Source of the DNA: JBKHBQ01 sp046542305 | GTDB lineage: Bacteria; Bacteroidota; Bacteroidia; Bacteroidales; 4484-276 | Length of the DNA stretch: 9,858 nucleotides | Direction: 5' to 3' | Assembly (NCBI GenBank): GCA_046542305.1 | Contig: JBKHBQ010000142.1 | Coordinates: 1 to 9,858, forward strand | Shown: piece by piece, positions 1-7,355 of the stretch | Layout of the letters: every line of letters starts with the position of its first letter | How positions within the stretch are numbered: the first letter of the stretch is position 1 | Made by a program: the position numbers and the translations under genes | The notes under the pieces: model-generated | Told to the model about the DNA's origin: nothing | The model's database searches: none | Seen by the model: only the letters and a program-made list of their open reading frames with translations

Positions 1-1955
1 AAGACGCATCCAATGTAGAAGTTACCATTGCAACTTCCGATGAATACATTACCATTATAGATGCCACCGAGAACTTCGGCACCATTGAACCGGACGAAAT
101 CAAAATGATGGATGGCGCCTTCGAAATTGAAGTAGCTGAAAATATTCCCGACGGCCATAGCATTATGTTTACCGTAACGGCTGTAGGTGAAGAAACCTGG
201 GAAAGCACCTTCTCACTTACCGCCCATGCCGGCATTCTTGAATATGGTGATTTCTATATTGTGGATATCAATGGCAACAACAACGGAAAACTCGATCCGG
301 GTGAAACCGTAGAACTGTTCGTTTCGATAGAAAACAGCGGAAGTGCAGAAGCAACCGGCGTTGCAGGCGAACTCACCACCTCGGATATGTACATTACCAT
401 CGAATCGGCACAGGCCAGCTATGGCGCCATTGCAGCCGGTGAAACCGGTGAAATGAGCTACACCGTAACTGCCGACGATATGACGCCTACCGGCCATCCG
501 GCCAGTTTCAACTTCGGCATCACTGCCGATCTTGGGCTGACAGCAGAAGGTTCGTTCATGGCAGTGGTGGGTCAGATCCCGGTACTGATCGTGGATATGG
601 ATGGAAACAACAACTCGGCAGACAAGATGGCCGAGGACCTTGATGAAATCGGCATTCCTTACGACGAAGCCACTACGCTTCCTGCCGACCTCAACCTGTA
701 TTCCTCGATCTTCCTCTGCCTGGGTATTTATTCGGATAACTATGAGCTGACCACCAACGAAGGTCAGGTTTTGGCCGATTACCTCGATGCAGGAGGAAGT
801 CTCTATATGGAAGGTGGCGACACCTGGTACTACGACGAACCAACACCGGTTCATGCCATGTTCGGGATCAATGGTACTTCCGACGGTTCGGGTGATCTGG
901 GCACCATAAACGGTGTTACCGGAACCTTTACCGAAGGCTTGTCGTTCAGTTACAATGGCGACAACAACTGGATCGACCATCTGGAAGCTTCAGGAGATGC
1001 TGAGGTAATCCTCAACAACCAATCGCCCAGCTACGGCACAGGCGTGGCCAACGATGCCGGCAGCTACCTGACCATCGGTTGTTCGCATGAGTTCGGCGGC
1101 CTCAACGGTGACCGTACCGCGCTGATGGAAGCTTACCTGGAATTTTTCGGCCTGATGCCTGAAACGCTTCTGCCTGATTTCACAGCCGACATCACTGAAG
1201 GCTGCGAAGGAATGGAAGTGGCTTTCACTGACGAATCGATGGGCGCCACCTCGTGGCTCTGGACCTTCGAAGGCGGAACACCTGAAACTTCTACCGAACA
1301 AAATCCCACCGTGGTTTATGAAACCTGGGGCAACTTTGATGTAACCCTTGAGATTTCGGACGGAACAAATACCACCGAAATGAACAAGACTGATTATATC
1401 AGCGTAATGGCGGAACCTGATCAGGCCGGCCCGATTGAAGGCGAGCAGGAAGTGCCTATGGGCGCTGTGGAAGAATACAACGTGCCCGAGCTCGACGATT
1501 GCACACTGTACGACTGGGTACTTACACCCGAAGATGCAGGTACGCTGGAAGTGACCATGAACACGGTGCTGATTACCTGGAACGCCGACTGGATGGGCAA
1601 TGCCATGCTGAAGGTATGCGGTGGAAATGATTGCGGTATGGGCGAATACTCCGAAGATTTCGAAATTATGGTATACGATCCCACAGGAATCGACGAAATC
1701 AATGGAACAGCGGCCAGTATCTATCCCAACCCCAACAACGGCTCGTTTAAGCTGGAGCTGAGCTCGGCCAAAGCCGCCACTTATCAGGTGACTATGCTCA
1801 ATACACTGGGCATTGAAGTATATAGCCAGACTGTGGAAGTAAACGGCACCTATACCGAACAGCTCGACCTGAGTAACCTCGCCGAAGGTGTATATTACCT
1901 CTACCTGAAAAATGACGAAAGCAGCATGATCGAAAAAGTGATCATCCGCAAATAA
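1..1955 (+). CDS. T9SS-secreted multidomain surface protein, 3' part (5' end outside window)
   Basis: The reading frame is open to the left edge (first full codon at base 3), so the first in-frame ATG at 105 is internal and the N-terminal part is missing. Domains in order, numbered from that Met: two tandem Ig-like/CARDB-like repeats, the first cut by the edge and ending near residue 42, the second about 43-155. They share a TSDxYITI strand, a G-x-I turn and a P-x-GH motif; the second opens with a GNNNGKLDPGE motif. A flavodoxin/class I glutamine-amidotransferase-like domain follows at about 157-350 (PVLIVDMDG, later YLDAGGSLYMEGGD) with no evident nucleophile-elbow Cys and triad. Then comes a PKD domain at 357-436 (WLWTFEGGTP), a PKD-like domain at 437-525 with the pair Cys505/Cys510, and a T9SS type A sorting domain at 528-616 (YPNPNNGSF; end KVIIRK). 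The protein should be exported by Sec, passed through the outer membrane by T9SS, and anchored or released at the surface. Such C-terminal architecture is common in Bacteroidota C25 (gingipain-like) and other secreted peptidases, but the catalytic domain is not in view, so the activity is unassigned. Confidence 0.9.
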   Translation, partial: DASNVEVTIATSDEYITIIDATENFGTIEPDEIKMMDGAFEIEVAENIPDGHSIMFTVTAVGEETWESTFSLTAHAGILEYGDFYIVDINGNNNGKLDPGETVELFVSIENSGSAEATGVAGELTTSDMYITIESAQASYGAIAAGETGEMSYTVTADDMTPTGHPASFNFGITADLGLTAEGSFMAVVGQIPVLIVDMDGNNNSADKMAEDLDEIGIPYDEATTLPADLNLYSSIFLCLGIYSDNYELTTNEGQVLADYLDAGGSLYMEGGDTWYYDEPTPVHAMFGINGTSDGSGDLGTINGVTGTFTEGLSFSYNGDNNWIDHLEASGDAEVILNNQSPSYGTGVANDAGSYLTIGCSHEFGGLNGDRTALMEAYLEFFGLMPETLLPDFTADITEGCEGMEVAFTDESMGATSWLWTFEGGTPETSTEQNPTVVYETWGNFDVTLEISDGTNTTEMNKTDYISVMAEPDQAGPIEGEQEVPMGAVEEYNVPELDDCTLYDWVLTPEDAGTLEVTMNTVLITWNADWMGNAMLKVCGGNDCGMGEYSEDFEIMVYDPTGIDEINGTAASIYPNPNNGSFKLELSSAKAATYQVTMLNTLGIEVYSQTVEVNGTYTEQLDLSNLAEGVYYLYLKNDESSMIEKVIIRK

Positions 1956-1976
1956 AGCTTATTAAAAGGTTTTCTT

Positions 1977-2012
1977 AAAAAGCCGGTGGCATTTTTGCTG
2001 CCGGCTTTTTTT
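1977..2012 (+). terminator. Rho-independent terminator after the T9SS cargo gene
   Basis: AAAAAGCCGG (1977-1986) pairs exactly with CCGGCTTTTT (2001-2010). The stem can extend inward by four more pairs, two of them G-T wobbles, leaving a loop of ATTTTT. A T-run continues to 2012. It lies 21 bases after the stop codon. The A-rich left arm would also give a U-tract on the other strand, but no minus-strand gene ends here. Confidence 0.88.
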
Positions 2013-2068
2013 CATTCATCATTTTCACTACTTTTAGCACGAATTTGTTAAATCAAAAAATCAAAAAC

Positions 2069-2521
2069 ATGAAAGCAAAATCATTACTCCTCCTGGTCCT
2101 CATGCTGGCCGTATCAGCGTATTCACAGGAAAACAAGTCAGAAATCCTCAGCAATTTTCTGAATGATATCCTGACCATCGAAGCAGCAAACCTCACCTCT
2201 TCGGAGCCGATTGCCGGGCTTGCCGCGCTGGCTGCAGAACAATCCGTGAAAAGCATGGAACTGACCAAAGAAAATGTTGAAGATGCCCTGAAGCAAGCTG
2301 CCGGTTATGCGCACAGCATCATCATTGTTGGTGCACATACCGTAGTGCGCATCACCGATCTGAACGACTGCCGCCGGTCCGGTGCCTGGGCCGCCTGTAT
2401 GCCGATGGGAAGAGGGTATGTGCAGAAAGCCGGCATACTTCACCAGAAACAGGATTACATCAACAACATCATTGGCATTCCGGATCAACAAACTCGAACA
2501 ATATATTTTTTTAAGGAATAG
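2069..2521 (+). CDS. Small exported protein of unknown function
   Basis: The protein has 150 residues if started at ATG 2069. This start is preferred over an in-frame TTG at 2045 because it places a classic signal peptide at the N-terminus: Met-Lys-Ala-Lys, then a Leu/Val-rich core, then SAYSQ with likely cleavage near residue 20. There is no lipobox Cys, so a soluble periplasmic or secreted protein is expected. The mature part is predicted mostly helical to about residue 80 (Ala/Leu/Glu-rich). It is followed by a hydrophobic strand near 83-93 (SIIIVGAHTVV) and a C-terminal part with only two cysteines, Cys101 and Cys110, spaced C-x8-C, which could form a disulfide after export. I recognise no family. 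No T9SS sorting domain is present. It follows a strong terminator and so should have its own promoter. Its stop lies two bases before the start of the FAD dehydrogenase gene, so the two are probably co-transcribed. Existence as a gene is supported by the signal peptide, by tight packing with the next gene, and by codon use like that of its neighbours. Confidence 0.75.
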   Translation: MKAKSLLLLVLMLAVSAYSQENKSEILSNFLNDILTIEAANLTSSEPIAGLAALAAEQSVKSMELTKENVEDALKQAAGYAHSIIIVGAHTVVRITDLNDCRRSGAWAACMPMGRGYVQKAGILHQKQDYINNIIGIPDQQTRTIYFFKE

Positions 2522-2526
2522 ATTTG
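2513..2526 (+). promoter_or_regulatory. Ribosome binding site deciding a TTG start
   Basis: AAGGA at 2513-2517 lies six bases before TTG 2524-2526. The site sits inside the last codons of the upstream exported-protein gene, whose TAG stop (2519-2521) is two bases before the TTG. This supports the non-ATG start and suggests coupled translation. Confidence 0.6.
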
Positions 2527-4071
2527 AGCAAAACAGCACATACAGAAATCGAGCTGAGGTTGCACACCGATTATTCGGATCACGACCTTCGAAAGCTGAT
2601 CGGGAAAAAACTTAGGCTGAAGAAATTCACCTACGAGATCGTCAGGCAAAGCCTCGATGCCCGCAAGAAACCCAATGTTTACTGGCTGGTAAGGGTAAGG
2701 GTTTTTTCAGGTGAATTGAAGGGAGCGCCTTATCCCGGTGAGCCTCAGATTAAGATCCCCTACCTCAGGCGAAACCGGAAGGCCATCGTGCTTGGCAGCG
2801 GACCGGCAGGATTTTTCGCTGCCTTTGTGCTCCAAAAAGCCGGATTTGATGTGGAGCTTTTCGAAAAAGGTACCGAGGTGGCAACACGCTACCGCGACAT
2901 CATGAGATTTGAGCATGGCAATGAATTTAAAGGACATTCCAACTATTGCCATGGGGAAGGCGGCGCCGGCACCTTTTCCGACGGGAAACTCACTTCGCGA
3001 ACCAAAGGCATTGCCCCGGAGAAAAAATTCGTATTCGAAACCTACGTATCCGCAGGTGCTCCTGAGGAAATCCTGTATCTGGCCAGGCCGCACATCGGAA
3101 GCGATAAACTCAGAACTGTAATTCCCAACCTGAGGGAGCAATTTCTGCAAATTGGCGGAACCATCCGCTTCAATACCGAAATCACCGGCCTTGAGATCAG
3201 TCATGGAAAATGCACAGCGGTAACCACACCGCAGGGCACTTATAGCTGCGACCTGCTGATGGTGGCACCGGGGCATTCATCCTACGAAACCTACCGCATG
3301 CTTTACCGGAACGGGGTAGGTTTTCGAACCAAACCCTTTGCCATCGGCGTGCGGGTGGAGCATCCCCAGGAACTAATCAACCTCTCGCAGTGGCTCAATC
3401 CGAAGCTCCCCGGGGTGAAGGCCGCCGAATACAAGCTGACCTATACGGCATCCAACGGCCTTCCGGTGTATTCGTTCTGCATGTGCCCCGGCGGGCAGGT
3501 GGTGCCTTCCGCGCCTTCGCCCCATCAAAACATCGTGAACGGCGTATCGGATTATGCCCGGAACAGTCCCTGGGCCAATGCCGCCATCGTAGCCGGTATG
3601 GATTTGAGCCGGCACCTGGGGCACGAGCCCTCGTTTGAAGAATCACTCGGATGGATGGAAAATCTCGAAAAAAGCATCTATCACCTTCATGAAAATTATG
3701 ACATCCCTGGTTTACGTATCAATGATTTCCTGAACGGCCGGATATCCAATTCCATTCCCCCGAACTCTTATCCTTTTCAGGTTTTTCCTTACGACTTCGA
3801 GAACCTTCTTCCTGTCGGGATCATCACCGCACTGAAAGAAGGCCTGCGGGATTTCTCCAAAAAAATCCACGGATTTGAAACCGGCCTGATGATGGGCCTG
3901 GAAAGCAAGACCTCCTCTCCGGTTCAGGTATTGCGCGATGAATACCGCCGCTGTGTGGGTTTCGAAAACCTGTTCATTGTGGGCGAAGGCAGCGGATATG
4001 CCGGTGGCATCACCAGCTCGGCGGTCGACGGGGTAAAAGCGGCTATGGACATCGCAGCTTCATCCGTTTGA
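2524..4071 (+). CDS. FAD-dependent dehydrogenase, COG2509 family (function unknown)
   Basis: The protein has 515 residues. An N-terminal small alpha/beta domain (about 6-80, with EIELRLHTDY and later KPNVYWLVRVRVF) is typical of this family and has no established role. A Rossmann FAD-binding fold starts at about 86 with IVLGSGPAG (GxGxxG at 91-96), and the acidic residue ending the second strand is near Glu114. The family signature HGEGGAGTFSDGKL lies at 143-156. A C-terminal domain carries GLESKTSSP (458-466) and the second FAD contact GEGSGYAGGITSSAVDG (487-503). The fold indicates a soluble cytoplasmic flavoprotein oxidoreductase; the substrate is not known for the family, so no reaction is assigned. 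The TTG start is chosen because family-like N-terminal sequence begins directly after it and an AAGGA site precedes it. The gene is tightly coupled to the small exported protein upstream, although one product is expected in the cytoplasm and the other outside it. No clear terminator follows. Length is normal for the family and no frame damage is seen. Confidence 0.92.
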   Translation: MSKTAHTEIELRLHTDYSDHDLRKLIGKKLRLKKFTYEIVRQSLDARKKPNVYWLVRVRVFSGELKGAPYPGEPQIKIPYLRRNRKAIVLGSGPAGFFAAFVLQKAGFDVELFEKGTEVATRYRDIMRFEHGNEFKGHSNYCHGEGGAGTFSDGKLTSRTKGIAPEKKFVFETYVSAGAPEEILYLARPHIGSDKLRTVIPNLREQFLQIGGTIRFNTEITGLEISHGKCTAVTTPQGTYSCDLLMVAPGHSSYETYRMLYRNGVGFRTKPFAIGVRVEHPQELINLSQWLNPKLPGVKAAEYKLTYTASNGLPVYSFCMCPGGQVVPSAPSPHQNIVNGVSDYARNSPWANAAIVAGMDLSRHLGHEPSFEESLGWMENLEKSIYHLHENYDIPGLRINDFLNGRISNSIPPNSYPFQVFPYDFENLLPVGIITALKEGLRDFSKKIHGFETGLMMGLESKTSSPVQVLRDEYRRCVGFENLFIVGEGSGYAGGITSSAVDGVKAAMDIAASSV

Positions 4072-4304
4072 CCTTTATAGTTATTGTCCGCCAGGGCGTA
4101 TTAAGTTGAATAAGTTACCGATTTTGTAGCTATATTTCCACATAGATCATCCAACTCTGGTAGCCACTCATCGTGGCCCCGGCCCTTATTATTCTTAATA
4201 ACAGCACATTACGTCGTTAAATAATCGGCCATAAAGCCGCCATGGCACGAAATATGGCCGGAACAGCCGAAACCAATGCCCTTTAGGGCTCAAAAATTTC
4301 AATT
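4072..4304 (+). other. Gene-free 233-base region with hairpins, probable structured leader
   Basis: I see no plausible coding sequence on either strand. Three inverted repeats occur: GCCAC (4163-4167) with GTGGC (4173-4177) around a five-base loop; CGGCCATA (4226-4233) with TATGGCCG (4253-4260), an exact 8-bp pair whose 19-base loop contains the palindrome GCCATGGC (4239-4246); and GCCC (4278-4281) with GGGC (4286-4289) around TTTA. None has a U-tract, so they do not look like intrinsic terminators. They sit upstream of the outer-membrane protein gene and could be part of its 5' leader. No known riboswitch consensus was recognised. Confidence 0.5.
4106..4138 (+). promoter_or_regulatory. Weak candidate Bacteroidota promoter
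   Basis: TATATTTC at 4131-4138 matches the Bacteroidota -7 consensus TAnnTTTG at all but the last base. A TTG lies at 4106-4108, 22 bases upstream, slightly longer than the usual spacing. If used, transcription would start near 4145 and give a leader of about 160 bases carrying the hairpins. This is a consensus match only. Confidence 0.25.
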
Positions 4305-4802
4305 ATGAAAAAATTTATTTTGACAGGATTACTGATTTTTCTCATGTCGACACTCCATGCCCAGGAAGGCAGGGAGGGATTCGGTGTAGGTGTGATTGTA
4401 GGTGAACCCACCGGCATCAGCATTAAAACCTGGACAGGCAATACCACCGCAATTCAGGCGGCAGCAGCATGGTCGTTTTCAGGCTATAATTCGTTTCAGT
4501 TTCATCTGGATTACCTGTTTCACAACTTTTCATTGTTCAACTCAGAAGATATGAATGGTGCACTCCCGGTATACATCGGTGTGGGTGGACGATTGAAACT
4601 TGCAGAAGATGCAGATCCCGATCCAGGGAATGACGATGTGAACGATGAAGCTGCCATCGGGCTTCGTGTGCCGCTTGGCATTTCATACATTTTTGGAGAG
4701 GCTCCGCTGGACGTCTTTCTCGAAGTGGTTCCAATACTCGATGTAGTTCCGGATACGGATTTCGACCTGAACGGCGCTGTTGGCATCAGGGTATATCTCT
4801 GA
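4305..4802 (+). CDS. Small outer-membrane beta-barrel-like protein
   Basis: The protein has 165 residues. A signal peptide (MKKF, hydrophobic core, STLHAQ) is likely cleaved after about residue 20. The mature part alternates short amphipathic strands and turns: FGVGVIVGEPTGISIKTW (26-43), AIQAAAAWSF (49-58), SFQFHLDYLFHNFSL (63-77), LPVYIGVGGRLKLA (87-100), AAIGLRVPLGISYIF (116-130), LDVFLEVVPILDVVP (135-149) and GAVGIRVYL (157-165). This is the pattern of an eight-stranded-type outer membrane barrel. The GEPTGIS segment resembles small barrel proteins of the DUF3996/BAPKO_0422 type; that match is from memory. A very acidic segment at 101-115 (Asp/Glu-rich with Pro) would be a loop. The role is unknown. 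ATG 4305 directly begins the signal peptide. Its TGA abuts the priA stop on the other strand with no spacer, so no separate terminator is visible. Confidence 0.82.
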   Translation: MKKFILTGLLIFLMSTLHAQEGREGFGVGVIVGEPTGISIKTWTGNTTAIQAAAAWSFSGYNSFQFHLDYLFHNFSLFNSEDMNGALPVYIGVGGRLKLAEDADPDPGNDDVNDEAAIGLRVPLGISYIFGEAPLDVFLEVVPILDVVPDTDFDLNGAVGIRVYL

Positions 4803-4805
4803 TCA
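4800..4805. other. Zero-gap convergent stop codons (TGATCA)
   Basis: The TGA of the outer-membrane protein gene (4800-4802) is immediately followed by TCA (4803-4805), the complement of the TGA of priA. The six bases form a palindrome giving both strands their stop. Any transcription end for either gene must lie within the opposite gene; I see no stem-plus-U-tract terminator close by. Confidence 0.95.
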
Positions 4806-7301
4806 TAAAGGATCGACATCGGTTACTACACGTGCCGATTTGTAAGCGCTGTGCAACTGGAAAAAATCGATCGCATCGGCGATCTTATTTTTCAGTTCCT
4901 TCATCTGTGCGTCCTTTTCAAGTTTGATCAGGATGTTTTTCAAGTATAGATTTTTGATGCGCGAAACGATGGGGTACTCCGGACCGAGTACCCTTTTTCC
5001 CAGCACTTTTCGCAGTTCACGCGCCAGTTCGTTGGCTGCTGCATTCAGCGTACCTTCATCCTTATGCTGCAGTTGCAGCTCCACGATCCTGTAGAAAGGC
5101 GGGTACTTGAACTGCCTGCGCTCCTGCAACTGGCTGCGGAACATCAGGTCGTAAGCATTGTCGATCACATAACGGATTACCGAATGGTAGGGGTTGTAGG
5201 TTTGAATGATCACCTTGCCCCTGCCGAATTTGCGGCCTGCTCTACCGCTAACCTGAGCCATCAGTTGAAAACTCCGTTCGAAGGACCGGAAATCGGGATA
5301 GCTGATCAGGCTGTCGGCATTGAGGATGCCCACCACGCTCACATGATCGAAATCCAGCCCCTTTGTCACCATCTGCGTACCCACAAGAATGTCGATGCGG
5401 CGCTCTTCAAAATCCGAGATAAAACGCTGGTAGGCATTTTTTGAACGCGTGGTATCAAGATCCATCCGGGCAATATGGGCTTTGGGAAAAAATATCGCCA
5501 GTTCATCTTCCACCTTTTCCGTACCAAAACCTTTCATCTTCAATCCTGTAAAACCGCACTCGGGACACCGCACCGGTATGGAAGAAGAATAGCCGCAGTA
5601 GTGGCATTTCAACTGGTTGTTCTTTTTATGATAAATCAACGTGACATCGCAGTTTTTGCAATTGGGTATCCAGTTGCAGCTTTCGCATTCTACCCTGAGC
5701 GAAAATCCCCTCCTGTTCTGAAACAGGATCACCTGTTCCTTTTTCTCCAGTGCCTCCTCGATATGGCTGATCAGGAAACTGCTGAAATGTGACTTCATGG
5801 TTTTGCGGCGGGTTTCCTTTTTCAGATCTGCCACGAGAATTTCAGGCATCTGAATTCCGCCGAAGCGTTCGGTAAGTTCCGCCAGCACGTATTTCCCAAA
5901 GGTAGCATTGAAATAACTTTCCACCGATGGCGTGGCCGACCCAAGCAGAACGTGCGCGCCATGCATGCCCCCGAGCACAATGGCGGCATCGCGTGCCAGG
6001 TACCTTGGCGCCGGAGCGTATTGCTTGTATGAGGAATCGTGCTCTTCATCCACAATCACCAGCCCCAGGTTGTTGAAAGGCAGATAAAGCGCTGACCGTG
6101 CACCGAGGACCACCTGATATTTGCTGACCTGTCCGTCATGGCCCATCTTCTGTTCCAGAACCCGGTTCCAGATCTCCACCCGCTCGAATTCGTTGTATCG
6201 TGAATGGTAAACTCCCACTCCGTCGCCAAAGTATTTCCGCAGCCGGTTGATGATTTGTGTGGTAAGCGCAATCTCTGGCAACAGAAACAGTACCTGCTTG
6301 CCGGCCTTTAAAGCTTCCTCGATGAGCTTGATATATACTTCCGTTTTCCCGCTCGAGGTCACCCCATGGAGCAGAACTGGTTTTTTTTTGTTAAAACCGG
6401 TTCGGATTTTCTCCAGTACCTCGGCCTGCCTGGAGGTCAGCTCGATGGTATCTACGGAGGTAGCCGCTTCGAATTCCTCCAGCCTGCTTGTCACCTTTTG
6501 TTGCTTTTCGAGGATGCCTTTTTTCTCGAGCGCTGTGAGAACGGCGGCACTGGCTTTGGCTTCCGTTATCAGCGACGACTGCCGGATTTCGAATTCGCTG
6601 TAGGGTTTGCTGCCGGACAACCGAAGGAAGGTCATCAGCAATTCGAGCTGTTTATAAGCGCGGGCCTCCAATTCATCACAGGCCTGTTTCAGCTTTTCCT
6701 CTTCATGATATTCTTCGGAAAGCCTCACATAAATCTCCACTTTGGGTTTATAGCGTTCTTTGACCTCTTCCTCTACCAGCACCACTTTTTTTTCAATAAG
6801 CGTTTTGATCAGGGGGATCACTTTCTGAAACTCCACGATGCGCGAAACTTCCGAAAGGGTAAGGGTTTTCTGGATGTCGATGGCTTCGGCCACCAGGTAT
6901 TCCTTTTCGTTGAGGTCGGCAGTATCTCCGCTGAATTCGGGATGCTGCACGATACGGGTTTCGCTGGCCAGCTTCAATGCCGACGGAAGCGCAGCATTCA
7001 TCACCTCGCCGGGCCAGCACATGTAGTATCCGGCTATCCAATCCCAAAACCTGAATTGCAAAGCATTTACCACCGGAAAATTATCCAGCACCGCGAGTAC
7101 GTATTTGGGAACATATTTGTGGGGAACCGTCTGATGGATTTCGCGGATCAACCCGGTATATATCTTTTTTCGGCCAAACTGCACCACCACCCTTTTGCCG
7201 GGTTCCGCCACATTGTTGAGCTCGTAGGGAATACGGTAGGTAAAAGTCCCGGGCAGGGGCATAGGCAGCAAAACTTCCGCAAACAAAGTAATTCGGTCCA
7301 T
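4803..7301 (-). CDS. priA: Primosomal protein N' (replication restart helicase PriA)
   Basis: The protein has 832 residues, longer than the roughly 730 of E. coli PriA but usual for Bacteroidota. PriA is a 3'-to-5' superfamily 2 DNA helicase that recognises stalled or repaired forks and reloads the replicative helicase. The N-terminal 3'-DNA-binding domain spans about 1-105, followed by a winged-helix-like region to about 280. Helicase motifs are Walker A GVTSSGKT (313-320), Walker B DEEH (418-421), motif III GSATPS (454-459), motif V GTQMVTKGLDF (641-651) and motif VI QVSGRAGR (683-690). Eight zinc-ligand cysteines are at 539, 542, 548, 551, 566, 569, 579 and 582, so the protein should be active. 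The coding strand contains an A9 run (complement of 6381-6389, in the Lys codons before Walker A) and an A8 run (complement of 6786-6793). It is probably the last gene of the minus-strand cluster, 54 bases after the methyltransferase gene. The ATG at 7301 fits the family N-terminus (LFAEVLLPMPLPGTFTY). Confidence 0.97.
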   Translation of the reverse strand: MDRITLFAEVLLPMPLPGTFTYRIPYELNNVAEPGKRVVVQFGRKKIYTGLIREIHQTVPHKYVPKYVLAVLDNFPVVNALQFRFWDWIAGYYMCWPGEVMNAALPSALKLASETRIVQHPEFSGDTADLNEKEYLVAEAIDIQKTLTLSEVSRIVEFQKVIPLIKTLIEKKVVLVEEEVKERYKPKVEIYVRLSEEYHEEEKLKQACDELEARAYKQLELLMTFLRLSGSKPYSEFEIRQSSLITEAKASAAVLTALEKKGILEKQQKVTSRLEEFEAATSVDTIELTSRQAEVLEKIRTGFNKKKPVLLHGVTSSGKTEVYIKLIEEALKAGKQVLFLLPEIALTTQIINRLRKYFGDGVGVYHSRYNEFERVEIWNRVLEQKMGHDGQVSKYQVVLGARSALYLPFNNLGLVIVDEEHDSSYKQYAPAPRYLARDAAIVLGGMHGAHVLLGSATPSVESYFNATFGKYVLAELTERFGGIQMPEILVADLKKETRRKTMKSHFSSFLISHIEEALEKKEQVILFQNRRGFSLRVECESCNWIPNCKNCDVTLIYHKKNNQLKCHYCGYSSSIPVRCPECGFTGLKMKGFGTEKVEDELAIFFPKAHIARMDLDTTRSKNAYQRFISDFEERRIDILVGTQMVTKGLDFDHVSVVGILNADSLISYPDFRSFERSFQLMAQVSGRAGRKFGRGKVIIQTYNPYHSVIRYVIDNAYDLMFRSQLQERRQFKYPPFYRIVELQLQHKDEGTLNAAANELARELRKVLGKRVLGPEYPIVSRIKNLYLKNILIKLEKDAQMKELKNKIADAIDFFQLHSAYKSARVVTDVDPL

Positions 7302-7355
7302 GGATCTTCTGGCTTAACGGCAAAAATAATCAAATCCCGTGGCTTCGGCAATCAG

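Noticed and set aside
213..980. A 255-codon open frame on the minus strand opposite the T9SS cargo gene
   Set aside because: It mirrors the GC-skewed third positions of the real gene and shows no recognisable motif, signal peptide or ribosome site.
2029..2036. TACTTTTA as a -7 promoter box for the small exported protein
   Set aside because: Only a partial consensus match in an AT-rich stretch, with just the T-run of the terminator at the -33 distance; a promoter is expected here but this box is not convincing.
2138..2539. Minus-strand open frame opposite the small exported protein, competing with it as the real gene
   Set aside because: The plus-strand frame has a clear signal peptide and is packed against the next gene; the minus frame has neither and would run into the FAD gene start.
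4226..4260. 8-bp inverted repeat considered as a terminator of the FAD dehydrogenase transcript
   Set aside because: The loop is long (19 bases), it is about 155 bases past the stop codon and no U-tract follows on either strand.
4226..4289. Inverted repeats considered as ends of a mobile element or CRISPR-like repeats
   Set aside because: The repeats differ from each other, lie within 64 bases, enclose no gene, and show no flanking target duplication or regular spacing.
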